Below are positions 35,752 to 45,211 of a DNA stretch of 64,000 bases, piece by piece (within the stretch, counting starts at the first letter, position 1; each line of letters starts with the position of its first letter). The notes below the pieces were generated by a model, which was not told the origin of the DNA, ran no database searches, and was given only the letters and a program-made list of their open reading frames with translations. This DNA is from Nocardiopsis algeriensis (GTDB lineage Bacteria > Actinomycetota > Actinomycetes > Streptosporangiales > Streptosporangiaceae). The translations under genes and the position numbers were made by a program. Location: contig NZ_JACHJO010000004.1 in NCBI RefSeq assembly GCF_014203695.1, positions 248,001 to 312,000 on the forward strand, in the 5' to 3' direction.

Positions 35752-37674
35752 TCAGGCCGTCTCGTCGGCCAGGGCGCGGTCGGAGGCCTCCGTGCGCCGG
35801 GAGACCGTCTCGGTGAGCTTGCGCGAGAGCTCCTGCGGGGTCAGGCCCTGCTGCTGGAGGATGGTGTCGCGCTTGGCGTGGGAGAGGAATTCCTGCTCGA
35901 TGCCGAAGGTGCGCACGGGCACGTCGACGTCGTGGTCGCGCAGCAGGCGTGCGACGGCGTCGCCGACGGCGCCGGTGCGGCCGTTGTCCTCCACGACCGC
36001 GACGACGCTGTACCGGGCGGCCTCGGCGACGAGCGCCTCGTCCAGCGGCTTGACCCACAGCGGGTCGACGACGGTGACGCCGATGCCCTGGGCACCGAGG
36101 CGGTCGGCGGTCTCGCAGGCGACATGGGCCATCGTGCCCACTCCGACGATGAGCAGGTCGTCGGCGTTGCCGCTGTCGGAGGCGCGTCGCAGCAGGTCCA
36201 TGGAGCCGAGCTTGCCGACGGCGGGCAGTTCCTCGGCGACGGCGCCCTTGGGGTAGCGCACGACGGTGGGGGCGTCCTCGACCGCGACGGCCTCGCGCAG
36301 CAGGGTGCGCAGGCGCTCGGCGTCGCGGGGGGCGGCCAGGCGCAGCCCCGGTACGACCTGGAGGATCGACATGTCCCACATGCCGTTGTGGCTGGCGCCG
36401 TCGTTGCCGGTGACGCCGGCCCGGTCCAGGGCGAAGGTGACGCCCTGGCGGTGCAGGGCCGCGTCCATGAGCACCTGGTCGAAGCAGCGGTTGAGGAAGG
36501 TGGCGTAGACGGCGACCACGGGGTGCAGGCCGTTCATGGCCATGCCGGTGGCCGCGGTGGCGGCGTGCTGCTCGGCGATGCCCACGTCGAAGATGCGGTC
36601 GGGGTAGGCATCGGCGAACTTGTTGAGGCCGGTGGGGTGGAGCATGGCCGCGGTGATGGCCACCACGTCCTCGCGCTCGGCACCGATCTCCACCATGGTG
36701 TCGGCGAACACCGACGTCCACTTGAGGACCTTGGGTCCGGACCTGGCCTTGCCCGTGGCCACGTCGAACGGGCCGGGGGCGTGGAACTGGTCCTCCTCGT
36801 GGTTCTCGGCCGGCGCGTAGCCCTTGCCCTTCTGGGTGAGGACGTGGACGATCACGGGACCGCCGAAGTCGCGGGCGCGGCGCAGTGCCTTCTCCAGCGC
36901 GGGCTCGTCGTGGCCGTCGATGGGGCCGAGGTACTTCAGGCCGAGGTCCTCGAACATCATCTGCGGCTGGATAGCGTCCTTGAGGCCCTTCTTGAGGCCG
37001 TGCAGGGCCTCGTAGAGCGGCTGCCCGACCACGGGGGTGCGGTTGAGGGTGGTCTTGGCCAGGTCCAGGGCCTGTTCGTAGCCGGGGGCCATGCGCAGGG
37101 AGGCGAGGTGGTCGGCGAGGCCGCCCATGGTGGGCGAGTAGGAGCGCCCGTTGTCGTTGACCACGATCACCAGGCGCCGGTCCTTGCGCTCGGCGATGTT
37201 GTTGAGCGCCTCCCAGGCCATGCCTCCGGTGAGGGCCCCGTCCCCGATGACCGCGACCACGGTGCGGTCGCGCAGGCCCCGCACCTCGTTGGCCTTGGCC
37301 ATGCCGTCGGCGTAGGACAGGGCGGTGGAGGCGTGGGAGTTCTCGATGAAGTCGTGTTCGGACTCCTCGCGCGAGGGGTAGCCCGACAGGCCGCCCTCGG
37401 ACTTGAGGTCGGTGAAGTCGTGGCGGCCGGTGAGGACCTTGTGCGCGTAGGCCTGGTGGCCGGTGTCGAAGAGGATGGGGTCCTTGGGGGAGTCGAAGAC
37501 CCGGTGCAGCGCGATGGAGAGCTCGACGACGCCGAGGCTGGGGCCCAGGTGTCCGCCGGTCTGCGCGCACGACTCGATCAGGAAGGTCCTGATCTCCTGT
37601 GCCAGAGCAGGGAGCTGTTCGGCCGGGAGCCTCTTGAGCGCTTCCGGATTGTGTATCGACTCGAACAGTGTCAC
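35752..37674 (-). CDS. dxs: 1-deoxy-D-xylulose-5-phosphate synthase
   Basis: 640 residues from a GTG at 37674. It joins pyruvate and glyceraldehyde 3-phosphate in the first step of the MEP isoprenoid pathway. The thiamine-diphosphate motif is GDGALTGG (144-151) with the closing ALNN at 156-159; [23 protein letters not shown] and the C-terminal [14 protein letters not shown] match the family. Length is standard. The gene is alone: 221 bases separate it from the upstream TauE-type gene, including a palindrome GGTATACATACC at 37756-37767. Confidence 0.96.
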   Translation of the reverse strand: MTLFESIHNPEALKRLPAEQLPALAQEIRTFLIESCAQTGGHLGPSLGVVELSIALHRVFDSPKDPILFDTGHQAYAHKVLTGRHDFTDLKSEGGLSGYPSREESEHDFIENSHASTALSYADGMAKANEVRGLRDRTVVAVIGDGALTGGMAWEALNNIAERKDRRLVIVVNDNGRSYSPTMGGLADHLASLRMAPGYEQALDLAKTTLNRTPVVGQPLYEALHGLKKGLKDAIQPQMMFEDLGLKYLGPIDGHDEPALEKALRRARDFGGPVIVHVLTQKGKGYAPAENHEEDQFHAPGPFDVATGKARSGPKVLKWTSVFADTMVEIGAEREDVVAITAAMLHPTGLNKFADAYPDRIFDVGIAEQHAATAATGMAMNGLHPVVAVYATFLNRCFDQVLMDAALHRQGVTFALDRAGVTGNDGASHNGMWDMSILQVVPGLRLAAPRDAERLRTLLREAVAVEDAPTVVRYPKGAVAEELPAVGKLGSMDLLRRASDSGNADDLLIVGVGTMAHVACETADRLGAQGIGVTVVDPLWVKPLDEALVAEAARYSVVAVVEDNGRTGAVGDAVARLLRDHDVDVPVRTFGIEQEFLSHAKRDTILQQQGLTPQELSRKLTETVSRRTEASDRALADETA

Positions 37675-37755
37675 TGTCTCGTCAGTCCCCTCGTCCAGCG
37701 TGTCGGTCGGAGCCCTTCCGGTCCCGTGTGCGTGGACCGGTCTCGGCTACCGGCA

Positions 37756-37767
37756 GGTATACATACC
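37756..37767. promoter_or_regulatory. Palindrome upstream of dxs
   Basis: GGTAT-AC-ATACC is a perfect 12-base inverted repeat in an A+T-richer patch, 82 bases before the dxs start. It may be an operator or part of the -10 region (TATGTA or GTATAC on the minus strand). Confidence 0.35.
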
Positions 37768-37895
37768 CGAGTTTATGGGGCTCCGTCCATGGTCTTGGCG
37801 CGGCAGGGCCGTATGGCCGGCGGCGGACCAGGAAATCCGGTTCCCCGGTTGTGCGCGTACATTACTCGCTTTGTCCCGCAGGGTGGACCCCGACG

Positions 37896-38687
37896 CTACC
37901 CGAGAAGCGCCTGCGCCAGGAGGAAAAGCGCCGAGGTGCCGACCACCGCGAGCATCGCCGCCCGGAGCCGGCCGGCGTCGACGCGGCGGCGCAGGGCCCC
38001 GCCGAGCAGGAATCCCAGCGCGAGGAAGGGGGTCGCACCCGCGCCCAGGGCGACGGCCCGCACGTCCAGCTGCCCGCCCAGGGCCAGGCCGGTGAGGGAG
38101 ATCGCGGCACCGCACAGGAAGAAGGCGGCAAGGGTGGCGCGGACCCGGGCGGGCGGCTCGTGCTGGTAGAGCAGGGCGATGGGCGGTCCTCCGATGGAGG
38201 TGGCGGTGCCCGCGACGCCCGAGAGGGTGCCAGCCGCCACCAGCGACGCCGGGGTGATGCGCACCCGGACCGACCACAGCGAGAGGACGACGGCGAGCAG
38301 GACCATCGCCCCGATCGTCCCGGCCAGTGCCCGGGGGTCGAGCACCGAGACCACCCACACCCCGGCCACGGTTCCCGGGACGCGCGCGGGCAGGCCCCAG
38401 GCAAGGGCCCTCAGGTCCACGTTCCGCCACTCCTGCAGGAGGGTGAGCACCGGCAGGGCGACAGCCGTCACCAGGAGCGCGCCGGGCATGACGGTCGGGT
38501 CCAGGAGCGAGACGACGGGCGCCGCGACCATTCCCAGACCGAGGCCGACCGTGCTCTGCACGGCGGCCCCGGCCAGTACCGCGAGCGCGGTGAGGGCGAG
38601 GAACGTCCAGGCCTCGCCCTCACCGAGAACCCCGTGGCCACTGGGAGAGAAGAGTTCTACGGGCACGGTGAGGACGTTACACCGCAT
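37896..38687 (-). CDS. TauE/SafE-family permease (sulfite exporter-like)
   Basis: 263 residues from the ATG at 38687; a GTG seven codons later is possible. Seven to eight hydrophobic segments with the family blocks QSTVGLGLGMVAAPVVSLLD in the first half and GVAGTATSIGGPPIALLY in the second, the two repeats that define TauE/SafE. Members move sulfite, sulfoacetate or other organosulfur anions; the substrate here is unknown. It starts 15 bases after the flavoprotein monooxygenase gene, so the two are likely one transcript. Confidence 0.88.
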   Translation of the reverse strand: MRCNVLTVPVELFSPSGHGVLGEGEAWTFLALTALAVLAGAAVQSTVGLGLGMVAAPVVSLLDPTVMPGALLVTAVALPVLTLLQEWRNVDLRALAWGLPARVPGTVAGVWVVSVLDPRALAGTIGAMVLLAVVLSLWSVRVRITPASLVAAGTLSGVAGTATSIGGPPIALLYQHEPPARVRATLAAFFLCGAAISLTGLALGGQLDVRAVALGAGATPFLALGFLLGGALRRRVDAGRLRAAMLAVVGTSALFLLAQALLG

Positions 38688-38702
38688 TTCGTCCGATTTT
38701 CG

Positions 38703-39968
38703 TCACCAGGTCGGAACATGGGACGGCCGGTCGGGTTCTGCCCTCCTGATGCTGTCCACGTACTCCAGGGCCCGCTCCGGGTGCAGGAACCACTCGATCA
38801 GCCCCATGGGATCGCTGAAGGAGTTGGCGAAGCGGTCGGCGGTCTCCTGGTGGCGGGAGGCGAGGCGGTACAGCTCCCACACGTGCGGCGGCCCGGAGAG
38901 CATGACGCGGCTCCAGGCGGTCACCTGGCGGGCGCGGAGCCAGTAGTCGGAGAACGCCTGGCGCATGAACGCCTCGTCGAAGGGGCGCATGCCGTGGTCG
39001 ACGATGGCCCGGCGGTAGACCTCTGCGGCCGTGGAGGCCATGTTGGCGCCCTGGGCGGTGATGGGGTCGTTGCTGACCACCGCGTCGGCCATCCCGAGGA
39101 CCACTCTCCCGCCGGGCGTACGGGCCACGGGCTCACGCACCACCGGCGTGTATCCGCCGCTGAGCGAGGCCTTGGGGTCGGCGGGGCGCGCACCGGCGAA
39201 GCGCTCGTACTCCCAGGGAGCGTGGCGGCGCACCACCTCCAGGAGGTTGGCCAGCACCTCCTCGGCCGGGGCGTCGAAGGGCAGCGGGCGGTCCAGCGGG
39301 CCGCCGGGGACCGCCTCGACCATGAGCGCGTCGCAGACGCCGTTCAGGGAGAGGGTGGACAGGCTGAACACCTCTCCCGCCCCCGGGACGATGCTGCGGG
39401 CCAGGATCGGGCCGTCGGGGTGGGGCGCCGCCCCTGACGTGTAGACCAGCGACAGCGAGCGCTGGGGTGCCCGGAAGGGCGAGCGGGAGGTGTCGCGGGG
39501 AAAGATCTCCGACAGGCCGCCGCGGCCGGTGGCCACGACGACGAGCTCGTGATCGGCGGCCAGAAGGTCCAGCTCCTCGGCCGCCACCTGGTGGCGGACC
39601 AGCTTGCCGCCGCTCCGGGCGAAGAGCTCCATCCAGGCCGCCATCTTCAGGCGCTGGTCGACCGACCGGGCGTGCTCGTCCAGTCGCCCCACCCAGGCCA
39701 GGGAGGGTTCGCGACCGCCCGAGGGATCGGCGACGCGCACGCCGACACCGTGGACGGTGGGCGCCTCGCCGTCCCAGAAGGAGAGCCCGTGGCGGCGCTC
39801 CCGACGCAGCGCGGGCCCGAAGAGGCACTGCGTGGAGGCCACACGTCCGGCCCTCAGCTCGTCGGGGCCGGCTGCGGTGGCCAGGGTGACGTCGTAGTCC
39901 TCGGACAGCAGTCCGAGGGCGAGTTGGAGGCCGGACTGCCCTGCTCCGACGACAAGGATCTTTCGCAT
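38703..39968 (-). CDS. StyA-like FAD-dependent monooxygenase
   Basis: 421 residues from the ATG at 39968. The N terminus RKILVVGAGQSGLQLALGLL is a FAD-binding Rossmann motif. The body resembles the oxygenase subunit of two-component styrene/indole monooxygenases: HGVGVRVADP, RLKMAAWMELFARSGG, VVVATGRGGLSEIF and NDPITAQGANMASTAAE. StyA needs a separate flavin reductase (StyB), and none is present here, so reduced FAD must come from elsewhere. The substrate is unknown. Co-transcription with the TauE-like permease is likely. Confidence 0.82.
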   Translation of the reverse strand: MRKILVVGAGQSGLQLALGLLSEDYDVTLATAAGPDELRAGRVASTQCLFGPALRRERRHGLSFWDGEAPTVHGVGVRVADPSGGREPSLAWVGRLDEHARSVDQRLKMAAWMELFARSGGKLVRHQVAAEELDLLAADHELVVVATGRGGLSEIFPRDTSRSPFRAPQRSLSLVYTSGAAPHPDGPILARSIVPGAGEVFSLSTLSLNGVCDALMVEAVPGGPLDRPLPFDAPAEEVLANLLEVVRRHAPWEYERFAGARPADPKASLSGGYTPVVREPVARTPGGRVVLGMADAVVSNDPITAQGANMASTAAEVYRRAIVDHGMRPFDEAFMRQAFSDYWLRARQVTAWSRVMLSGPPHVWELYRLASRHQETADRFANSFSDPMGLIEWFLHPERALEYVDSIRRAEPDRPSHVPTW

Positions 39969-40062
39969 GGTCTTCTTTCTGGGGCCGCACGTGCGCACAG
40001 CGGCCCGTGGCGGACTTCGGTCGGTCGCGGTGAACCTAACAGCAGCCGGGTAAACGCTGTTT

Positions 40063-40281
40063 TCACCCCTCTTTGCCGGGACCTTCGGCCCTGTTCGCCC
40101 GGGACCTGGGCCCCTGCGGCCCCGGCCGCGAGGAAGACGCCTCCGGCGCCCCGGGCGCCCGAGGCGCATCGGGGCGTTCCCGCAGTTCACATGCGTCACA
40201 GAAGCATTTGATGTCCCGTTCGAGGGTGGAGAGGCGCCCTACCCCCACCGCAGCGGCCGGCTCGCCGCACGGGGAGGCCAT
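40063..40281 (-). CDS. Doubtful small Cys-containing ORF
   Basis: About 72 residues from an ATG at 40281; an upstream in-frame start at 40320 is also open. The only striking segment is DIKCFCDACELRERPD, with three closely spaced cysteines; the C-terminal half is a low-complexity Pro/Arg/Ala stretch. Third-position G+C is lower than in neighbouring genes, so it may be a chance frame. It ends 94 bases before the monooxygenase start on the same strand, in what may be its leader. Confidence 0.25.
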   Translation of the reverse strand: MASPCGEPAAAVGVGRLSTLERDIKCFCDACELRERPDAPRAPGAPEASSSRPGPQGPRSRANRAEGPGKEG

Positions 40282-40351
40282 ATCCGTTCGACACAGCAGG
40301 AAAAAAGTGCCCGAAGTCACAAATGTTCACACGCGAGCGCGGCACAGGAAA

Positions 40352-40387
40352 GGCCCCGGTCCGGACGACGGGGTCCGGACCGGGGCC
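40352..40387 (-). terminator. Terminator of the sugar ABC operon
   Basis: A perfect 15-bp stem (40352-40366 with 40373-40387), six-base loop, about 83 bases beyond the permease stop on the minus strand. Confidence 0.82.
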
Positions 40388-40469
40388 GAGCGGGGCGGCC
40401 AGGAGTGGAGGGGCCGCCCCGGGGAGGGGAGGGAAGCCGGTGCACCGGGGAGGAGCGGCGCACCGGCTG

Positions 40470-41741
40470 TCAGGCTCCTCCCCTGGCGTGGGTCTTGCGC
40501 CCTCGGCGGGAGGCCGCGTCCATGACGACCGCCACCAGCAGGACGGCCGCGGTGATCATGAAGCGCACCGAGGTGTCCATCTGGAGCAGCAGCAGGCCCG
40601 AGGTGATGGCACCCAGCACCAGGCCGCCCAGCAGGGCCGAGTAGGCGTTGCCCCGACCTCCGAAGAGGCTGGTGCCGCCGATGACCGCCGCGGCGATGGC
40701 CATCATCAGCTCGGCGCCGTCACCGGTGGACACGCTCGCCGCGAAGTTGCGCGAGACCAGCAGGATCCCGCCCAGGGCGGCGAGGGCCGAGGCGATGCCG
40801 AAGACCGAGATCCGGACCATGTCGACCTGGATCCCCGCGCGGCGGGCGGCCTCGGCGTTGCCGCCGACCGCGTAGACCATGCGGCCGTAGCGGGTCTTGC
40901 GCAGCACCAGGTCGAGGACGACCACGGTGCCGAGGAAGATCAGGAAGGCCAGCGGGACGCCCTTGTACTGGTTGAGCACCCACACCCCTCCCAGGATCGG
41001 CAGGGCCAGCAGGGCGGTGCGCAGGAGGATCTCGGCCGGCGGCTTGTAGGGCAGCCCGCTGCTGCGGCGCCGCCGCTCGGCCGTCAGGACCGACACCACG
41101 TACAGGCCGATCGCGAGGGCGGCCAGGCCCCAGCCCACGACCGGCACGAAGTAGGTCTGGGTCAGCATCGCGATCGCCCCGTTGGGGCTGGTGTTGATGG
41201 TGCCGTCCGAGCCCATCAGGTACAGGTGCACACCCTGCCAGCCCAGGAGGCCGGCCAGTGTGACCACGAAGGCGGGCACCCCGACCTTGGCGAAGACGAC
41301 GCCGTGGAGCAGGCCGATGAGCAGGCCGACCGCGATCGCCGCGAGGATCGCCAGCCACTCGGGCATCCCCTGCTTGACCGCGAGCACCGCCAGTACCGCG
41401 GCGGACAGGCCCGCCACCGACCCGATGGACAGGTCGATCTCACCGAGCAGCAGCACCATGAGCACGCCGGCGGTCATCAGGCCGATCGCGGCGATCTGGA
41501 CGGTGAGGTTGGACAGGTTCTGCGGAGACAGGAACCGGTCGTTGAGCGACTGGAAGACGATCGCGATCAGCACGAGGCCGATGATGACGGGGAAGGGTCC
41601 GAGCTCCCCGCCGCGCAGGTTGCGGCGGGCGGCCTGGAGCCACCCCTTGGGCGAGGCGACCGTGGTCAGCAGGCGCGGGTCGCGCGGGGCCTGCGGAGCG
41701 GCCGCGCCCTCGGCCTTGGAGGCGTCGATCTGCTGGGTCAT
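40470..41741 (-). CDS. Sugar ABC transporter permease (XylH/RbsC type)
   Basis: 423 residues from the ATG at 41741, whose first base is the last of the preceding stop. Ten or more membrane segments with the BPD_transp_2 family blocks MVLLLGEIDLSIGSVAGLSA, FVVTLAGLLGWQGVHLYLMG and the coupling loop GGNAEAARRAGIQVD. The length, with a central insert around 210-260, is closer to XylH than to RbsC. It forms the membrane channel for the neighbouring ATPase and binding protein. The sugar is inferred to be xylose or a related pentose. Confidence 0.92.
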   Translation of the reverse strand: MTQQIDASKAEGAAAPQAPRDPRLLTTVASPKGWLQAARRNLRGGELGPFPVIIGLVLIAIVFQSLNDRFLSPQNLSNLTVQIAAIGLMTAGVLMVLLLGEIDLSIGSVAGLSAAVLAVLAVKQGMPEWLAILAAIAVGLLIGLLHGVVFAKVGVPAFVVTLAGLLGWQGVHLYLMGSDGTINTSPNGAIAMLTQTYFVPVVGWGLAALAIGLYVVSVLTAERRRRSSGLPYKPPAEILLRTALLALPILGGVWVLNQYKGVPLAFLIFLGTVVVLDLVLRKTRYGRMVYAVGGNAEAARRAGIQVDMVRISVFGIASALAALGGILLVSRNFAASVSTGDGAELMMAIAAAVIGGTSLFGGRGNAYSALLGGLVLGAITSGLLLLQMDTSVRFMITAAVLLVAVVMDAASRRGRKTHARGGA

Positions 41742-42538
41742 CACTTGTCCTCCGTGGCCGGCACCGGGGAGGCGGTGCGCTCCGAACGGCGGCTGACCGG
41801 GTTGTCGGCGGCACCGGTGATGGCTGCCACGATCTCCTCGTAGCTGGTCTCCGCGATGGGGAAGTCCCCGGCGTTGCGGCCCAGCCGCAGCACCACGGCG
41901 CGGTCGGCGACCGCGCGCACGTCGGCCATGTTGTGGCTGATCAGGACCACGCCGTGGCCCTGGTCGCGCAGGCGCTCGATGAGGTCGAGCACCTGGGCGG
42001 TCTGGGCGACGCCCAGGGCCGCGGTGGGCTCGTCGAGCATCACCACGCGCGGCTGTCCGAGGAGGGAGCGGGCGATGGCGATGATCTGGCGCTGGCCGCC
42101 GGAGAGGGAGGCGACCGGGACGCGCAGGCTGGGGATCCTGACGGACAGGGAGTCCAGCAGCTCCATCGCCCGGCTCTCCATCTCGACCTCGTCGAGGGTG
42201 CCGGGGAAGTGCAGGCTCTCGTTCCCGAGGAACAGGTTGGCGACGATGTCCAGGTTGTCGCACAGGGCGAGGTCCTGGTAGATGGTCGCGATGCCGAGCT
42301 TCTGGGAGTCGGAGGGGGAGTTGATGGAGACCGGGCGGCCGTCCCAGCGGATGGTGCCGCCGCTGTCGGCCGGGTGGGCTCCGGAGATGACCTTGACCAG
42401 GGTCGACTTGCCCGCGCCGTTGTCTCCGAGCAGGGCGACGACCTCGCCCTCGCCGACCTGGAAGTCGACATCGCTCAGCGCGCGGACCGCCCCGAAGGTC
42501 TTGGAGATCCCGGAGAGTTCCAGGACTGGTGTGCTCAT
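41741..42538 (-). CDS. Sugar ABC transporter ATP-binding protein (single domain)
   Basis: 265 residues. Walker A GDNGAGKST, Q-loop IYQDLALCDNL, signature LSGGQRQ, Walker B VVMLDEPTAAL and the switch histidine in LISHN are all intact. It has one nucleotide-binding domain, whereas E. coli XylG and RbsA have two; single-domain forms are common in actinomycetes and would act as homodimers. The C-terminal tail is short and polar. Stop and next start overlap (TGATG). Confidence 0.93.
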   Translation of the reverse strand: MSTPVLELSGISKTFGAVRALSDVDFQVGEGEVVALLGDNGAGKSTLVKVISGAHPADSGGTIRWDGRPVSINSPSDSQKLGIATIYQDLALCDNLDIVANLFLGNESLHFPGTLDEVEMESRAMELLDSLSVRIPSLRVPVASLSGGQRQIIAIARSLLGQPRVVMLDEPTAALGVAQTAQVLDLIERLRDQGHGVVLISHNMADVRAVADRAVVLRLGRNAGDFPIAETSYEEIVAAITGAADNPVSRRSERTASPVPATEDK

Positions 42539-42560
42539 GGGTTCGCTTCTCTTCTCTCGT

Positions 42561-42598
42561 CCCGGGCGGGGCAGGGCCGGGGCCCCGCCCCGCCCGGG
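42561..42598 (-). promoter_or_regulatory. Hairpin inside the sugar ABC operon
   Basis: A 12-bp perfect stem (42561-42572 with 42587-42598) with a 14-base loop lies in the 76-base gap between the binding-protein gene and the ATPase gene. Such hairpins protect the upstream mRNA or end part of the transcripts, giving more binding protein than membrane complex. Confidence 0.65.
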
Positions 42599-42614
42599 GC
42601 GTCGCGCCGGCTGC

Positions 42615-43757
42615 CTACTGGGCTTCCTTGCAGAAGTCGGTGTCGGCGTAGTCGTCGGTGCAGATCTCCTCGATGGAGTAGATCCCGTCCGAGACCACCG
42701 TGTCGCCGATGTTGTCGACGGTGACGGCGACCGGGTCCAGCAGGACGGCCTGGACGGTCTCGCCGGCCGCGTCCTCGACCTCGACGAGGCGCTCCTCGCC
42801 CAGCTCGGGCTCCTCGCCGGTGGCCAGGGCCACGGCCATGGCCGCGGCGATGCGGGCCTCGGGCTCGATGGCCTTGTAGACGGTCATGTACTGCTCACCG
42901 GCGGCGATGCGCTGGATGCCCGCGAGCTCGGCGTCCTGTCCGGTGACCGGCGGCAGGTCCTCGACGGACACGCCCGCGCTGCGCAGCGCGGAGATGATGC
43001 CCGAGGCCATGCCGTCGTTGGCGGAGTAGACACCGACGATCTCGTCCACGCCCAGGGCGGTGATGGCGCCCTCCATCTGGGCGTTGGCCTGGTCGGGGGA
43101 CCAGTCAGGGGTGTCGAACTCCTGGCCGATCTCGATCTGGCCGTCGAGGATCTCGTGGGCGCCGGCCTTGAAGTCGGCGGCGTTGGGGTCGGTGGGCGAA
43201 CCGTTGATCATGACGATCGAGCCGTCACCGGTGTCGCCCTCCTCCTCCACGGCCTCGAGCAGGGCCTCGGCCTGGACCTGGCCGACGCGGCGGTTGTCGA
43301 AGGAGACGTACATGTCCACGCCGCCCTCCGCGAGGCGGTCGTAGGCGACCACGGGAACACCCTGGGACTTGGCCTCGGCCACGGTACCGGCGGCGGCGGC
43401 CGAGTCGACGGCGTCCAGGACCAGCACGTCCACGCCCTCGGTGAGCATGGCCTGGGCCTGGGTCTGCTGCTCGTCCACGTCCTGGTCGGCGTTGGCGTAG
43501 GACAGCTCGCAGTTGGGGCAGTACTCCGCCAGCGCCTCCTCGAAGAAGGGCTTGTCGAAGGCCTCGTAGCGGGCGGTCTGGAGTTCGGGCAGGAGGAGGC
43601 CGACGTGGAAGCCCTCCTCGACGGTGTGGGTCTCCCTCTCGGCGTCCTCACCGCTGGTGGTGAGCGAAGCGCAGCCGGAGACGAGGAGGGCGAGCGCGGC
43701 CCCGGCCGCGGCGAAGCCGCCGGCGACCTTGCGCTGGTGAACGGTGCGTGTACTCAC
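42615..43757 (-). CDS. Sugar-binding lipoprotein (XylF type)
   Basis: 380 residues from a GTG at 43757 with GAGAGG seven bases upstream. A signal peptide with lipobox LLVSGC (C29) is followed by a periplasmic-binding-protein fold (PF13407 type): FHVGLLLPELQTARYEAFDK, VDVLVLDAVDSAAAAGTVAEA, GVPVVAYDRLAEGG and VPPVTGQDAELAGIQRI-like blocks. EGGVDMYVSFDNRRVG is characteristic of xylose-binding XylF. The mature C-terminal part contains cysteines that may form a disulfide. First gene of the importer operon. Confidence 0.92.
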   Translation of the reverse strand: MSTRTVHQRKVAGGFAAAGAALALLVSGCASLTTSGEDAERETHTVEEGFHVGLLLPELQTARYEAFDKPFFEEALAEYCPNCELSYANADQDVDEQQTQAQAMLTEGVDVLVLDAVDSAAAAGTVAEAKSQGVPVVAYDRLAEGGVDMYVSFDNRRVGQVQAEALLEAVEEEGDTGDGSIVMINGSPTDPNAADFKAGAHEILDGQIEIGQEFDTPDWSPDQANAQMEGAITALGVDEIVGVYSANDGMASGIISALRSAGVSVEDLPPVTGQDAELAGIQRIAAGEQYMTVYKAIEPEARIAAAMAVALATGEEPELGEERLVEVEDAAGETVQAVLLDPVAVTVDNIGDTVVSDGIYSIEEICTDDYADTDFCKEAQ

Positions 43758-43780
43758 GCTGTACCTCTCATGTACGGGGA

Positions 43781-43922
43781 ATGGTGTGAACTCGCGAGTG
43801 ATGGTGTGAAGTCAAACCCCGACCCCGGCTTGCCGTCAACTCCTGAACACATAACTGAAACATCACGGATATTGCGTTCACACGTTTAAGTCATGATACG
43901 TGCAGGTCAGAGCGTATGTGAC
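43781..43922. promoter_or_regulatory. Regulatory region of the sugar ABC operon
   Basis: Within the A+T-richer gap 43758-44035. ATGGTGTGAA occurs twice as a direct repeat at 43781-43790 and 43801-43810, exactly 20 bases apart. The reverse core TTCACA recurs at 43877-43882 and again at 43978-43983. An inverted repeat, GTCATGATACG (43890) with CGTATGTGAC (43913-43922), spans 33 bases. The ROK regulator gene lies just upstream, so some of these are plausible ROK sites. Confidence 0.5.
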
Positions 43923-44035
43923 CTACGAGGCACACATCAACATCGCACGGCAAGAACATGCACGGACACGTACAGTGTTCACATATCGCCTCGCCCGCAG
44001 GCGCGGGAAAGGGCCTTTTCCCAGCTCTGGGCGAC

Positions 44036-45211
44036 TCAGCCGATACGGACCGCAGCCATGCGCAGGGCCCCGCGGAGCGACGCGTCCCGCCCGATCCCGC
44101 TGGGTACCAGTTCCAGCCGTTCCAGGGCGCTGCCCAGCGCCCCCATCTCCATCGACCGGTACATCGGATCGAGGAGGAGGTCCCCGGCCTCGGAGAGGGG
44201 GCCTCCCACGATCACGCGCTCGGGGTTGAACAGGTTCGCCATGATCGCGACCCCCTGCCCCAGCGCGTTGCCCGCCTCGGCGACGACGCGGCGGCAGCCG
44301 GGGTTCCCCGCCCGCGCCGCGGCCACCAGGTCCTGGATCCGCGCCGGTTCCGGGCCCCGGGCGATCTCGGCGGTCTGGGGCAGCATGTCCAGCAGGTAGC
44401 GGGAACCCACGAAGGTCTCCAGGCAGCCGCGGTTGCCGCACCTGCACACCTGGCCGCGCGGGTCCAGGGCGATGTGTCCGACCTCCCCGGCGGTGCCGCC
44501 CGCACCGCGGAAGAGCTGCCCGGCCACGACGATGCCCGCGCCCACCCCTTCGTTGATGACCAGGTGGATCACGTGTTCGGCACCCGCGCCCGCGCCGCCG
44601 TGCTGCTCGGCCAGGACGGCGAGGTTGGCGTCGTTCTCGGCCACGACCTCCACGCCCAGCCGTTCGGACAGGGCCTCGGCCGGACGGAAGCCCGCCCAGC
44701 GCGGCACGCAGGAGATTCCGCCGACCTCGCCGGTGCCGGGGTCGACCGGTCCCGGTACCGAGGCCACCACCAGCGACACCGAGGACAGGTCGATGCGCGA
44801 GCGCATCAGGGCCGTCTCGACCAGCCAGGCCGCACGGCGCACGCTGCGGCCGGGATCCGCGGCCACGTCGTAGGCGATCTCCTCGCGCGACAGCATGGTG
44901 CCGCCGCTGTCGCCGATCGCGACGGCGACGCGCCCGGCGGTGAAGTCGACGGCCGCGACCGCGCCGGGTGACCGCACGAGGGTGACGGCCCGGGCGCGCC
45001 TGCCGTTGGAGGAGGTGTCCCGGACCGAGACGGTGCCGACCGCGCGCAGGCCGCGCACGATGTTGGAGACACTGGCGGCCGAGAGCCCGGTGGCCCGGGC
45101 CAGCTCGGCCTGGGTGAGGGTGCCCTCGCTGCGCAGCACCTCGACCACGCGGCGCTCGTTGGCCTGGCGCAGTGCGGACTGGGAACCCGGTGTCACTACG
45201 GTTTCGGTCAC
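44036..45211 (-). CDS. ROK-family transcriptional regulator (XylR/NagC type)
   Basis: 391 residues from a GTG at 45211. An N-terminal winged helix (about 15-68: LRQANERRVVEVLRSEGTLT, ELARATGLSAASVSNIVRGL) is joined to a ROK sugar-kinase fold. The ROK zinc motif GHIALDPRGQVCRCGNRGCL is complete. Catalytic residues of true kinases are partly kept (ENDANLA), but the HTH makes it a regulator. It precedes the sugar importer genes on the same strand and most likely represses them until the sugar binds. Read-through into the importer is possible. Confidence 0.92.
   Translation of the reverse strand: MTETVVTPGSQSALRQANERRVVEVLRSEGTLTQAELARATGLSAASVSNIVRGLRAVGTVSVRDTSSNGRRARAVTLVRSPGAVAAVDFTAGRVAVAIGDSGGTMLSREEIAYDVAADPGRSVRRAAWLVETALMRSRIDLSSVSLVVASVPGPVDPGTGEVGGISCVPRWAGFRPAEALSERLGVEVVAENDANLAVLAEQHGGAGAGAEHVIHLVINEGVGAGIVVAGQLFRGAGGTAGEVGHIALDPRGQVCRCGNRGCLETFVGSRYLLDMLPQTAEIARGPEPARIQDLVAAARAGNPGCRRVVAEAGNALGQGVAIMANLFNPERVIVGGPLSEAGDLLLDPMYRSMEMGALGSALERLELVPSGIGRDASLRGALRMAAVRIG

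Larger units (their letters stand above)
39969..40469. other. 501-base region without a confident gene
   Basis: Between the monooxygenase start and the end of the sugar-permease gene. It holds a possible small Cys-containing frame on the minus strand (40063-40281) and the terminator at 40352-40387. Bases 40020-40080 and 40200-40330 are richer in A+T than the flanks and probably hold the monooxygenase promoter. Confidence 0.5.

Noticed and set aside
37675-37895. Possible thiamine-pyrophosphate riboswitch before dxs
   Set aside because: No CUGAGA or related conserved THI-box element was seen in the leader.
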